From assembly GCF_011617245.1 (NCBI RefSeq), contig NZ_CP050152.1, positions 3,896,503-3,960,502 on the forward strand: 64,000 bases of DNA. Direction: 5' to 3'. The notes under the pieces were generated by a model. It did not search any database, had not been told where the DNA came from, and saw nothing but the letters and a program-made list of their open reading frames with translations. Positions within the stretch are counted from its first letter, which is position 1. Every line of letters begins with the position of its first letter. The stretch is from Brevibacterium atlanticum (GTDB lineage: Bacteria; Actinomycetota; Actinomycetes; Actinomycetales; Brevibacteriaceae). Positions 26,318 to 34,318 of the stretch are shown one piece after another. The translations under genes were made by a program, and so were the position numbers.

Positions 26318-26367
26318 CCTGACGGCGGCCCAGCAACCTCGCGCGAGGTTGCTGGGCCGCCGTCAGG
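26318..26367. terminator. Perfect 50-bp palindrome between the LysR gene and the IS110 element
   Basis: Two 25-base arms meet with no spacer: CCTGACGGCGGCCCAGC at the left end is mirrored exactly by GCTGGGCCGCCGTCAGG at the right end. It lies 8 bp after the LysR stop and 15 bp before the transposase stop codon. It could be a bidirectional terminator or an IS110 target structure. Confidence 0.7.
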
Positions 26368-26382
26368 ATCCTTCTATGCTTG

Positions 26383-27450
26383 TCAAGCGGCCTGCCCAAC
26401 CACGCTCGTCGCCTCGAGAAGCCGATAAACTCTCCGGGCCACAAACCGCTTGATACACCGGATAGCCTCCTTCTTCGACTTCCCTTCCCCAAGTCGTTTA
26501 GCCATGTACGCTCGGGTCTCCTCATCGAAGGACAGCTTCGTGATGGCCACCATGTACAACGCGGAGTTCAACCGGCGGTCCCCGCTGCGGTTGAGTCGGA
26601 ATCTCACCACATTGCCCGACGATGCTGGGATCGGATTCACCCCCGCCAGCTTCGCGAACGCAGCCTCGGAATGCACCCGTCCTGGATGAGACCACGCCAG
26701 ATAGAACACGGCGGCAGTGATCGGTCCGATCCCCGGCTGGGCCAGCAGCACAGCGGCAGGACTGTCCTTCACCAGAGCCAGAATCCGTGTGGCGTAATCC
26801 TTGATGTCGGCATCGAGTTCGATGACGCGTTTGGCTAACCGGATCGCTTCCCGACGTGCTTCACAACGGGCCACAGGCTCGTTCCGGCCCCGCCATTTCG
26901 ACACCGTGCGGATCTTGGCGACTGACAGTTTCCGTCGGGCATCGATACCGAGATCGTTCGCCCGCAACAACGCGGTCAGCGCGTTGATGGTGCGGGTCTT
27001 CTCCCGCGTCATGGACTCGCGGGCACCCACGAGGATCCGCAGTCCCTGACGCGGCCCATCGGCCTGTCTGGGCACACGCAGCCGCGACTGCTCCAAGGGC
27101 AGGACGGTGGTCGCGATTCTGCGGGCGTCGATCTGGTCATCCTTACCCGTGCTGTGACGGTCGCGGGCACTCATGCTCGCGGCCTCGGCGACCGTATACC
27201 CAGCCTCAGCGACGTTCTCGGCCAGGATCGCTCCGTAGGTGCCGATGCCTTCGATCACCCACAGGGTGTCCAGGTGCCCGCCGGTGCGACGCCCGACCCA
27301 GTCCAACGCGCGTGCCAGGCCAGTATTCGTGGTCGGGAATTCGCGGGTATCGAGGTGCTCACCGCGGTTGGTGAGTATGGCGTAGACGTGGTTCTTCGCG
27401 TGTGTGTCGACGCCGACGACAAACGCGTACAAGTGCGAGATGATAGTCAT
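26383..27450 (-). CDS. IS110-family DEDD transposase/recombinase
   Basis: 355 residues, full length. The N-terminal RuvC-like domain has VVGVDTHAKNH, WVIEGIGTYGA and GKDDQIDARRIA, supplying the DEDD acidic residues. The C-terminal Transposase_20 domain has LLAQPGIGPITAAVFYLAW and GVNPIPASSGN with the catalytic Ser region, then RSGDRRLNSALYMVAITKL. No frameshift is seen, so the element may be active. ATG 27450 is the first start of the domain. Confidence 0.94.
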   Translation of the reverse strand: MTIISHLYAFVVGVDTHAKNHVYAILTNRGEHLDTREFPTTNTGLARALDWVGRRTGGHLDTLWVIEGIGTYGAILAENVAEAGYTVAEAASMSARDRHSTGKDDQIDARRIATTVLPLEQSRLRVPRQADGPRQGLRILVGARESMTREKTRTINALTALLRANDLGIDARRKLSVAKIRTVSKWRGRNEPVARCEARREAIRLAKRVIELDADIKDYATRILALVKDSPAAVLLAQPGIGPITAAVFYLAWSHPGRVHSEAAFAKLAGVNPIPASSGNVVRFRLNRSGDRRLNSALYMVAITKLSFDEETRAYMAKRLGEGKSKKEAIRCIKRFVARRVYRLLEATSVVGQAA

Positions 27451-27747
27451 GACGGTTCGTGATTCTCCCGTGTTAGAGCGGATGATGTCCGACCGTCGAA
27501 CGGTCGGCTCCGGTCCGGGAGATAGTCACGTCGGAACACTACTGTGATGAGTCACGTTCGGTCAGGAACGGACAACCTTCTGATCAAGTTACCGATGTGG
27601 GCCGAGCCGGGGCCGACCGCCCACCGATCATCAGACAGATCCTGACGATGACATCGTCTGAGTCAGCAGTAATTCGAGTCATGATGATCGATGGGACGGT
27701 CAGTTCCTACTCTGCCAGCCAGTCCCAGACCAGCCACTATCAATCCT
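27451..27747 (-). ncRNA. Candidate bridge RNA region of the IS110 element
   Basis: The non-coding flank upstream of the transposase is where IS110-group elements encode a bridge RNA that pairs with target and donor DNA. It contains a clear hairpin at 27489-27507 (CCGACCGT, loop CGA, ACGGTCGG) and further short self-complementary blocks such as ACGATGACATCGT near 27646. There is no ORF with coding character. Exact RNA ends and loops are not resolved. Confidence 0.45.
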
Positions 27748-27770
27748 CACAGTAGTAATTAGGGAGGTGG

Positions 27771-28517
27771 TCAGGCGGCGGACCAGCCTCCGTCGATGCT
27801 GTGGGCGCTGCCGTTGACGACGGCCGCATTGTCCCCGGCGAGGAAGAGTGCGATCGCCGCGACGTCCTCGGGTTCGGCGAGCTTCGGCACGGCTGAGTGG
27901 CCGAGGAAGACCTGCTCGAGGACCTCATCCTCGCCGATGCCGTTCGTCTTCGCCTGATCGGCGATCTGCCCTTTGACCAGAGGTGTGAGCACATAGCCGG
28001 GGTTGATCGCATTGCAGGTCACGCCGTGCGGTCCTGCTTCGAGCGCCGTGGTCTTCGTCAGTCCCATCAGCCCGTGCTTGGCCGCGACATAGGCGGACTT
28101 GTTCGCCGAGGCGCGCAGGCCGTGGATCGACGAGAGGTTGATGATGCGCCCCCAGCCGCGCTCGTACATCGTCGGTAGCGCGGCCTTCGTGAGCACGAAC
28201 GGCGCCTCGAGCATGAGCGTGTTGATCAGCCGCCATTCCTCGAGCGGGAAATCCGTGATCGGATGGATCCGCTGGATCCCCGCGTTGTTGACGAGGATGT
28301 CGACATCGAGGTCGGTCCCATCCAGCGCCGAGGTGTCCGCGAGGTTGACGGCCCAGGCTTCGCCGCCGATCTCACCGGCCACCGCAACCGCTGACTCCGC
28401 GTCGACATCGGCGACGATGACGTGGGCGCCCGCCCCGGCGAAGGCCTCGCAGATGGCTCGGCCGAGCCCGGAGGCTCCCCCGGTGACGAGTGCGCGCCTG
28501 TTCGAGAGTTCTCCCAT
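27771..28517 (-). CDS. SDR-family oxidoreductase, 3-hydroxybutyrate dehydrogenase-like
   Basis: 248 residues, classical SDR: cofactor motif TGGASGLGRAI with Asp after the second strand (VADVDAE, favouring NAD+), NNAG, catalytic Ser in NLSSIHG and YVAAK. SSIHGLRASANKSAYVAAKH and INPGYVLTPLV are typical of D-3-hydroxybutyrate dehydrogenases. It would oxidise 3-hydroxybutyrate to acetoacetate. The MFS gene 79 bp upstream is co-directional and could import the substrate. Confidence 0.85.
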   Translation of the reverse strand: MGELSNRRALVTGGASGLGRAICEAFAGAGAHVIVADVDAESAVAVAGEIGGEAWAVNLADTSALDGTDLDVDILVNNAGIQRIHPITDFPLEEWRLINTLMLEAPFVLTKAALPTMYERGWGRIINLSSIHGLRASANKSAYVAAKHGLMGLTKTTALEAGPHGVTCNAINPGYVLTPLVKGQIADQAKTNGIGEDEVLEQVFLGHSAVPKLAEPEDVAAIALFLAGDNAAVVNGSAHSIDGGWSAA

Positions 28518-28596
28518 GGGATGTCCTTTCGTGGTTCGGTTCAGCGGTTCGGCCGACGCCGCCCCGTCGCGCTGTCATCGGTGCAGTCCGGTCGGA

Positions 28597-29946
28597 TCAG
28601 ATGACTCCGCGTCGTTCCTTGTCCGCGAGGTCGAGCGAGCGCAGTGCGATGCCCTTCGTCTCCCGCGTGAAGAACAGTGCGATCATCGAGATCACCGCGG
28701 CGACGAGCAGGTAGATCGCGATCGGCACCGACGAGTCGAACTTGTCGAGCAGGGCAGTGCCGATGATCGGGGCGAAGGATCCGGCGACGATGGCGGTGAC
28801 CTGGTAGCCGGTCGAGACGCCGGAGTTGCGCATGCGCGTTGGGAACATCTCAGCCATGATCGCCGGCTGTCCGGCGTACATCAGGGCGTGGAAGATGAGG
28901 CCGAGCAGCAGGGCAAGGAAGATGAGCGCTCCGCTTCCCGTGTCGTACATCGGGAAGGCGAAGAAGCCCCAAGTGGCGGTGAGCACGATGCCCACACCGT
29001 AGGGCAGCCGGCGTCCCACCTTGTCCGTGGCCGCGCCGACGATCGGCACGAGCACTGCGTGGATCGCGTGCGCGCCGAGGAGGAGGCCGAGGATCTCGCT
29101 CGACTCGATGTGGACCTGAGTGGCGAGGTAGGTGATCGAGAACGTCACGACGAGGTAGTAGTGGATGTTCTCGACGAAGCGCAGGCCCATCGCGGCGAAG
29201 ACCTCCCGCGGGTAGCGCTTGAACACGGCCTTGATGCCGTAGTCGACGCCCTCTTCGATCTCCTCTTCCTGGATCTGCTCGAAGATCGGAGCGTCGGTGA
29301 CACGGGTGCGGATGTAGTAGCCGATGAGCACGATGACCGCCGAGAGCCAGAAAGCGACTCTCCAGCCCCAGGACAGGAAGTGCTCATCGGTCAGAGTTGC
29401 GGTGAGGATGAAGAGCACAGCAGTGGCGAGCAGGTTGCCCAAGGGCACGCCCGACTGCGGGAACGAAGCCCAGAAGCCCCGTTCCTTGTCCGGAGAGTGC
29501 TCGGCGACGAGCAGCACGGCACCGCCCCATTCGCCGCCGACCGCGAAGCCCTGGACGACGCGCAGCAGCACGAGGAGGATCGGAGCGAGCGCGCCGATGG
29601 TGTCATAGGTCGGCAGGCAGCCCATGAGGAAGGTTGCCACGCCCACGAGGATGATCGAGAGCTGCAAGAGCTTCTTGCGCCCGTATTTGTCCCCGAAGTG
29701 TCCGAAGACGATGCCGCCGATGGGCCGGGCGATGAAGCCGACCGCATAGGTCGCGAAGCCGGCGAGAATCGGCGTCAGCGGGTTGTCCGAGGGCGGGAAC
29801 AGAATGTGGTTGAAGACCAGGGTTGCGGCCGAACCGTAAAGGAAGAATTCGTACCATTCGACGACTGTTCCGGCCATCGAGGCGGCGACGACCTTGCGCA
29901 GCTGTGCGCGGATCGACTTCCTCTCGGTATTGCTCTGAGAACTCAT
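28597..29946 (-). CDS. MFS transporter, metabolite:H+ symporter (MHS) family
   Basis: 449 residues, 12 membrane segments. Family landmarks are GTVVEWYEFFLYGSAATLVF in helix 1, GHFGDKYGRKKLLQLSIILV and RVVQGFAVGGEWGGAVLLV in helix 4. MHS carriers take up organic acids or betaines with protons. The substrate is unknown; the adjacent 3-hydroxybutyrate-dehydrogenase-like gene suggests a hydroxy- or keto-acid. ATG 29946 has GAAGGAG upstream. Confidence 0.92.
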   Translation of the reverse strand: MSSQSNTERKSIRAQLRKVVAASMAGTVVEWYEFFLYGSAATLVFNHILFPPSDNPLTPILAGFATYAVGFIARPIGGIVFGHFGDKYGRKKLLQLSIILVGVATFLMGCLPTYDTIGALAPILLVLLRVVQGFAVGGEWGGAVLLVAEHSPDKERGFWASFPQSGVPLGNLLATAVLFILTATLTDEHFLSWGWRVAFWLSAVIVLIGYYIRTRVTDAPIFEQIQEEEIEEGVDYGIKAVFKRYPREVFAAMGLRFVENIHYYLVVTFSITYLATQVHIESSEILGLLLGAHAIHAVLVPIVGAATDKVGRRLPYGVGIVLTATWGFFAFPMYDTGSGALIFLALLLGLIFHALMYAGQPAIMAEMFPTRMRNSGVSTGYQVTAIVAGSFAPIIGTALLDKFDSSVPIAIYLLVAAVISMIALFFTRETKGIALRSLDLADKERRGVI

Positions 29947-30335
29947 GTGACTCCTTCGATTCCAGAATCCGCGTCACCATTGATGCGCGAATCGACTTGC
30001 ATGTGCGCCGGCGGCGGGACGGCCCGGTCATCGCGAACCGCTTCGATGCGGTCGACGATTCCTGTCCATTCCGTGGCACGGCGACGCAGGGACATTTTTC
30101 TCATCCATGCAACAGTGTGCGCCACATTACGGAATTTCGGGTGCTTTCCTGAGCGGAATCCGAGAATTTCCGGTATGTATTCGTGCACATCGGATGTGCA
30201 CAGTCAGACGCGGCCGTACTTCACCGGCTTCCGGGACCGGTCCCCCGCCGAGGTGGCCGACCGTGCCGATGCCGACAGCCCCACCGAAGCGGTGTGCCCG
30301 CACCCCGAGGCTGCCCGCCGGCATAGCGCCCCGAC
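29947..30335. other. Intergenic region upstream of the MFS carrier
   Basis: 389 bp with no convincing gene. An 81-codon minus-strand frame ends at the MFS start but uses many codons rare here (ATA, AGA, AAA, ATT) and is not called. The region carries the inverted repeat at 30183-30201 and is probably the promoter and leader of the MFS-SDR unit. Confidence 0.5.
30183..30201. promoter_or_regulatory. Inverted repeat GTGCACAT-CGG-ATGTGCAC
   Basis: Perfect 8-bp arms around a 3-bp spacer, about 240 bp upstream of the MFS start and 135 bp past the CopD-CtaG stop. It resembles a dimeric regulator operator more than a terminator, since no T-tract follows. Confidence 0.4.
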
Positions 30336-32393
30336 TCAGCGGCGGCGACCGCCCATCTTCGAGTCGCGTTCGGCCATCGAGGCGAGCATCTCGTTGTAGG
30401 CCCGCAGCTCGGCGTCGTCGGTGCGGTCCTCGCGCCGGTCGATACGCTTGGCCTCCCGATCCGAGGACTTCGACCACTGTAGACCGACCATGATCGCCAC
30501 GAACAGCGTCGGGATCTCGCCGATGCCCCACGCGATGGCACCGCCGAGCTGTTGGTTCTCGATCGCCGTGTAACCCCAGTCTGCACCGATGTTGCCGAAC
30601 CAGTCGCCGGCGATGAGCACGTGGGAACTCATGATCGAGATGCCGAAGAAGGCGTGGAAGGCCATGGTCACCAGCAGCATGACGAGTCGCATCGGATAGA
30701 CCGGACGCTTGACCCCGGGGTCGATGCCGATGAGCACGGACCCGAACATGTACCCCGCACCGAGGAAGTGGGCGATCATCAGCTCGTGCCCGATGTGCGT
30801 GTCCAGGGCGTAGTACATGATGCCCGAGTAGTAGAAGACGACGAGCGATCCGGCGAAGTTCACACTTGCGACGATCGGATTCGAGAAGAAGCGCAGATAC
30901 GGAGTGTGGACGAGCCACAGCACCCATTCGCGCACACCGACGGAACCGTCCTGCCGCGCCTTCGTCGCCCGCATGAGCATCGTGATCGGAGCGCCGAGGA
31001 CCATCGGCAGCGGCACCACCATGACCAGGAGCATGTGCTCGATCATGTGCGCCGAGAACTGCACCTCGCCGTAGACACGGGGCCCGGCGGAGGTCACGTA
31101 GACGAGGAAGGCCATCCCGACCAGCCAGCTGATCAGACGCAGCACCGGCCAGCGGTCACCTCGGCGGCGGAGGTTGATGAACCCGACGAGGTAGGCGATG
31201 GAGGCGCCCGCGGCGATCGCGATCCACAGCGGATCGATCGACCATTCGCTGAAGTACCGTGCGAAGTTCGGCTCCGGCGGCAGCGGATCGCCGGTGAGGA
31301 TCTCGGCCGGGGTGGGGTTGCCGACCGGTTCCTGCGACACCGGCGGCTGAGACCGCGCGAGCGCCACCGCGAGTCCCATCGTGGCACCGAAGATGATGAA
31401 TTCGACGGTGATGAGGCGCCAGAATTCGACCGTCGCCGAGGCGGCTGTGCCCAATCGTGCGATGACGAACCGACGGTGCCAGAATCCGATGAGACCGAGC
31501 AGCACCGTCGCGAACACCTTCGCGATGATGACCTCCCCGTAGGGGGTCATGAGATCGTCAATGCTGTGCACGCGCAGGAGCGAATTGACCACGCCGGAGA
31601 AGACGATGAGGCAGAAGGCGATGAGCGCGGCGGTCGAATACCGTTCGACGACTGAGCGCAGATGCGCGGATCGGGCGAGAGCGGCGCCGAGGAGGGCGAT
31701 GACGAAGAGACCGCCCATCCAGACCGTGGCGCCGAAGATGTGGAGGCCGAGGCTGTTCACGGCCTGCGTATGCCCGGATGCCTCGGCGGAGTGCCCCATC
31801 AGGGCCAGGGGGATCATCACACCGACTCCCAGCACACCGGCGACGGCGATGCCGAGGTGGGAGCGGGTACCGAAGCACAGCGTCGAGGCAACGGCGATGA
31901 GCACGACGATGAGCACCCACAGCTGCCCGTAGGCGATCTGAGTGACGAACACGCCGAGCTGGTTCGAGAAGTCGAGGTAGGCCTGAGCGCCGACGGTGTC
32001 GACGAAGGAGAACACGAGGACCGCGACAGCCGAGAGCGTCCACACCACGGAGGAGTACTCGGCGATCATCAGGGCCTTCGTCCACAGCGGATCGAGTTGA
32101 GCAGCCTCGTCGGTGTGCGCCTTCCGGCGGCTTCGGCGGCCGGTGGTGCGCGGGAGGATGAGGACGGCGAACATGAGCGCGCCGACGGTCAGGGACATCG
32201 CAATGTTGAAGACGAACTTCGCCGCCGGCAGTCCGAAGCGCACGACGGATCCGGGATCATTGAGCAGAGTGGCATTCGCAGCCCCGGTGAAGAAGAGTGC
32301 GGCGAGACCGACGACACAGCCGAGGAAGACCACGATGGGGACCGCGGCCCGTTGGGTGAACCGGACGACCGGCTCGAAGACTGGTGAACTCAC
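30336..32393 (-). CDS. CopD copper-resistance / CtaG cytochrome oxidase assembly fusion protein
   Basis: 685 residues, polytopic. The N-terminal half is CopD-like (GHSAEASGHTQAVNSLGLHI and ATVWMGGLFVIALLGAALA with His-rich helices). The C-terminal half is a caa3-type CtaG domain (AHMIEHMLLVMVVPLPMVLG, HIGHELMIAHFLGAGYMFG, FHAFFGISIMSSHVLIAGDW) with conserved membrane His residues. It likely moves copper across or into the membrane for cytochrome oxidase. GTG 32393 is chosen because the first membrane helix follows closely; the longer frame upstream is Arg/Gly-rich. This fusion is known in actinobacteria. Confidence 0.9.
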   Translation of the reverse strand: MSSPVFEPVVRFTQRAAVPIVVFLGCVVGLAALFFTGAANATLLNDPGSVVRFGLPAAKFVFNIAMSLTVGALMFAVLILPRTTGRRSRRKAHTDEAAQLDPLWTKALMIAEYSSVVWTLSAVAVLVFSFVDTVGAQAYLDFSNQLGVFVTQIAYGQLWVLIVVLIAVASTLCFGTRSHLGIAVAGVLGVGVMIPLALMGHSAEASGHTQAVNSLGLHIFGATVWMGGLFVIALLGAALARSAHLRSVVERYSTAALIAFCLIVFSGVVNSLLRVHSIDDLMTPYGEVIIAKVFATVLLGLIGFWHRRFVIARLGTAASATVEFWRLITVEFIIFGATMGLAVALARSQPPVSQEPVGNPTPAEILTGDPLPPEPNFARYFSEWSIDPLWIAIAAGASIAYLVGFINLRRRGDRWPVLRLISWLVGMAFLVYVTSAGPRVYGEVQFSAHMIEHMLLVMVVPLPMVLGAPITMLMRATKARQDGSVGVREWVLWLVHTPYLRFFSNPIVASVNFAGSLVVFYYSGIMYYALDTHIGHELMIAHFLGAGYMFGSVLIGIDPGVKRPVYPMRLVMLLVTMAFHAFFGISIMSSHVLIAGDWFGNIGADWGYTAIENQQLGGAIAWGIGEIPTLFVAIMVGLQWSKSSDREAKRIDRREDRTDDAELRAYNEMLASMAERDSKMGGRRR

Positions 32394-32512
32394 TGCGCGC
32401 GGACCGCCCCTTCTGACATGACTCAAGTTTATCGCTCGGCAACGGCCCCCACCCAACCGGGAGAGGCCGTCGTGGCCGAGATCTCGGGGCGCCGCCTCGG
32501 CGAGGGTAGGCA

Positions 32513-32542
32513 AATGGCCCGGACCGATCGGTCCGGGCCATT
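32513..32542 (-). terminator. Perfect 30-bp palindrome after the HU gene
   Basis: AATGGCCCGGACCGA is followed directly by its reverse complement TCGGTCCGGGCCATT, 17 bp past the HU stop codon and read on the minus strand into a TTTG run. It is a strong candidate factor-independent terminator for the HU/ribosomal-protein transcript. Confidence 0.75.
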
Positions 32543-32558
32543 CGACGCTAGGTGCAGA

Positions 32559-32846
32559 TCACTTCGGGCTGCCAGCGGCACCCTTCAGCTTCGAACCAGC
32601 GGACAGCTTCACAGAGTAGCCGGCCTTGATCTGGATCTCTTCACCGGTCTGCGGGTTGCGACCCTTGCGAGCGGCACGCTCGGTGCGCTCAACGGAGAGC
32701 CAGCCGGGGATGGTGAGCTTGTCGCCCTTGGCAACGACGTCGGAGAAGACGTCGAAGACACCATCGAGAACATCCGAGACCTGCTTCTGGGTCAGGCCGG
32801 ACTTCTCGGCAACTTCTGCCACGAGCTCGCTGCGGTTCTTAGCCAT
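32559..32846 (-). CDS. hup: HU-family DNA-binding protein
   Basis: 95 residues, the normal HU length without the long basic tail seen in mycobacterial HupB. Landmarks are MAKNRSELVAEVAEKSGLTQ, DKLTIPGWLSVERTERAARKG and GRNPQTGEEIQI. It bends and compacts DNA as a dimer. A strong AAGGAGG lies eight bases before the ATG. It follows rpsN by 69 bp in the same direction and may share its transcript. Confidence 0.96.
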   Translation of the reverse strand: MAKNRSELVAEVAEKSGLTQKQVSDVLDGVFDVFSDVVAKGDKLTIPGWLSVERTERAARKGRNPQTGEEIQIKAGYSVKLSAGSKLKGAAGSPK

Positions 32847-32915
32847 AAAAGTGTCCTCCTTAGGACAAGTCGGTAGGTCACCGGTCCGTTTTTCCGATGA
32901 CGAACTTCCTCGAGA

Positions 32916-33221
32916 TTACCAGCTTGACTTGGTGATTCCGGGCAACTCGCCGTTGTGAGCCATTTCGCGGAAGCGAACTCGGGAGAGTCCGAACTTCCGG
33001 AGGTAGCCACGAGGACGGCCGTCGACCTGGTCACGATTGCGGACGCGAACAGGGGAAGCATCGCGCGGAAGCTTCTGGAGCGCCAGGCGTGCCTCCTCGC
33101 GCTGCTCGTCGGTGGAATCGGGGTGTGTCAGCTGACGCTTGAGAGCTGCGCGGCGCTCTGCATAGCGTTCGACGATGACGCGACGCTGCTTGTCGCGGGC
33201 GATCTTTGACTTCTTAGCCAT
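32916..33221 (-). CDS. rpsN: 30S ribosomal protein S14, zinc-independent form
   Basis: 101 residues. Starts [20 protein letters not shown] and ends [19 protein letters not shown], the S14 hallmark. There are no Cys residues, so this is the long zinc-free (C-minus) type rather than the ~61-residue zinc form. It lies 6 bp after rpmG in an rpmB-rpmG-rpsN operon. Confidence 0.97.
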   Translation of the reverse strand: MAKKSKIARDKQRRVIVERYAERRAALKRQLTHPDSTDEQREEARLALQKLPRDASPVRVRNRDQVDGRPRGYLRKFGLSRVRFREMAHNGELPGITKSSW

Positions 33222-33227
33222 GTGCGC

Positions 33228-33395
33228 TCAGCGCTCCTCTCGGAAATCGACGTGCTTGCGGATGACGGGATCGTACTTCTTGAGCACGATGCGATCCGGG
33301 CTGTTGCGGCGGTTCTTGCGGGTCACGTAGGTGTACCCGGTGCCGGCGGTCGACTTGAGCTTGATGATGGGACGAATATCCTGGGCCTTAGCCAT
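33228..33395 (-). CDS. rpmG: 50S ribosomal protein L33, zinc-independent form
   Basis: 55 residues: [18 protein letters not shown] followed by [17 protein letters not shown], then [18 protein letters not shown]. No Cys pairs are present, so it is the zinc-free L33 type. Its ATG shares the final base of the rpmB stop. The gene was found by reading the frame between rpmB and rpsN. Confidence 0.96.
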   Translation of the reverse strand: MAKAQDIRPIIKLKSTAGTGYTYVTRKNRRNSPDRIVLKKYDPVIRKHVDFREER

Positions 33396-33631
33396 CAGAG
33401 CTTCACTCCCTTAGCGATCAGTTCATTGACCACGGCGTCGATTCCACGCGCGTCGATGACCTTGATGCCCTTGGCGGACAGGGTCAGGGTGACGTTGCGG
33501 CGCAGAGACGGAACGTAGTACCGCTTCTTCTGAATATTCGGGTTGAAGCGACGCTTCGTGCGGCGCTTCGAGTGGGACACATTGTGTCCGAAACCGGGGA
33601 CCGCCCCGGTTACCTGGCAGGTTGCTGCCAT
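33395..33631 (-). CDS. rpmB: 50S ribosomal protein L28, zinc-independent form
   Basis: 78 residues starting [20 protein letters not shown], then [19 protein letters not shown]. Zinc L28 has a CxxC near the N-terminus; here only one Cys remains. ATG 33631 is preceded by GGAGAGAC, whereas an ATG six codons upstream has no ribosome-binding site. First gene of the rpmB-rpmG-rpsN operon. Confidence 0.96.
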   Translation of the reverse strand: MAATCQVTGAVPGFGHNVSHSKRRTKRRFNPNIQKKRYYVPSLRRNVTLTLSAKGIKVIDARGIDAVVNELIAKGVKL

Positions 33632-34318
33632 GTCTCTCCTCCAGTTCACAAGTTACCGACTCTCGAAACAAGCTCCTGCGGAACACCGTCTGTGCGATCT
33701 TCCCGCTCGCTTGCGCCGATGTCGGAAGACATCAACAAATTCTCGCGAATGCCGCCTGATCGAGCGTGCCCGACCACGGTCGCCATCGGATCGACCGGAG
33801 CCGATCCTCGCCCGACCCGCACCGAGCAGACTCGGTGCGCGACGTTCGCCGTGAAAATTGTGTACGCCAAAACAGGTTTGCCCGTTCGGGCGAGATGTCT
33901 CACCAGCGCTGAAGCCGTAGCCTGTGAGAGATGGCCGAAGCTGGAGTGCAGCGGTGGGTGAGCACCATGTCGGTCATAGCAGATCGATCAGCGACCGTTC
34001 TGGTACGACACAACAGAAATCAATCTTACTGAGAGTGCAGGGCTCAGGGCAAATTCAACCCGGACTGCGCTGATGCGGTCTTCGTCACCTGCTGGGGGCG
34101 CAGTCCAGGGGCGCGGTCTTGGTGGCGCAGTGCGTCGGGCGCGGTTCGTCGAGTGCGACCGGTGCGGGACATACTCAGCTGGGCTCAAGGCAACTCCGGG
34201 AAACGCACAGTAGGCTTTCGTCGGCAATGCGTCCTGCCGGTGTTCGTGTTGAACGCCTGCCGGACTCGTGCCAAGGTAAGAAGATGATTGCCACCACATA
34301 TGGCACTCCGGAGGACCG
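33632..34318. other. Divergent intergenic region upstream of rpmB and the 318-aa membrane protein
   Basis: 687 bp with no convincing gene, tRNA or known ncRNA. GCCCGTTCGGGC near 33880 is a small palindrome. No clear AT-rich Zur-type palindrome was found upstream of rpmB by eye. It must hold both divergent promoters. Confidence 0.5.

Larger units (their letters stand above)
26368..27747 (-). mobile_element. IS110-family insertion sequence (boundaries approximate)
   Basis: It consists of one intact transposase gene, a very short 3' flank and about 300 nt of non-coding 5' flank, the layout of IS110-group elements, which have no terminal inverted repeats. ATCCT occurs at 26368-26372 and at 27743-27747 and is used here as a tentative boundary; the true core could differ. 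Removing the element would join two convergent genes, LysR and the SDR, across a short gap. Confidence 0.7.

Noticed and set aside
29943..30188. 81-codon minus-strand frame overlapping the MFS start by 4 bp
   Set aside because: Its codons are unusual for this genome (ATA, AGA, AAA, ATT), no ribosome-binding site precedes it, and its end contains the ribosome-binding site of the MFS gene.
27771..33221. Genomic island around the IS110 element
   Set aside because: Flanking genes have normal composition and housekeeping functions; only the IS itself looks mobile.
33840..33870. AT-rich GTGAAAATTGTGTAC as a possible Zur box
   Set aside because: Not palindromic and does not match the TGAAAATNATTTTCA-type pattern closely.
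33646..33903. 85-codon minus-strand frame upstream of rpmB
   Set aside because: No ribosome-binding site, no conserved features, and it lies in the rpmB leader.
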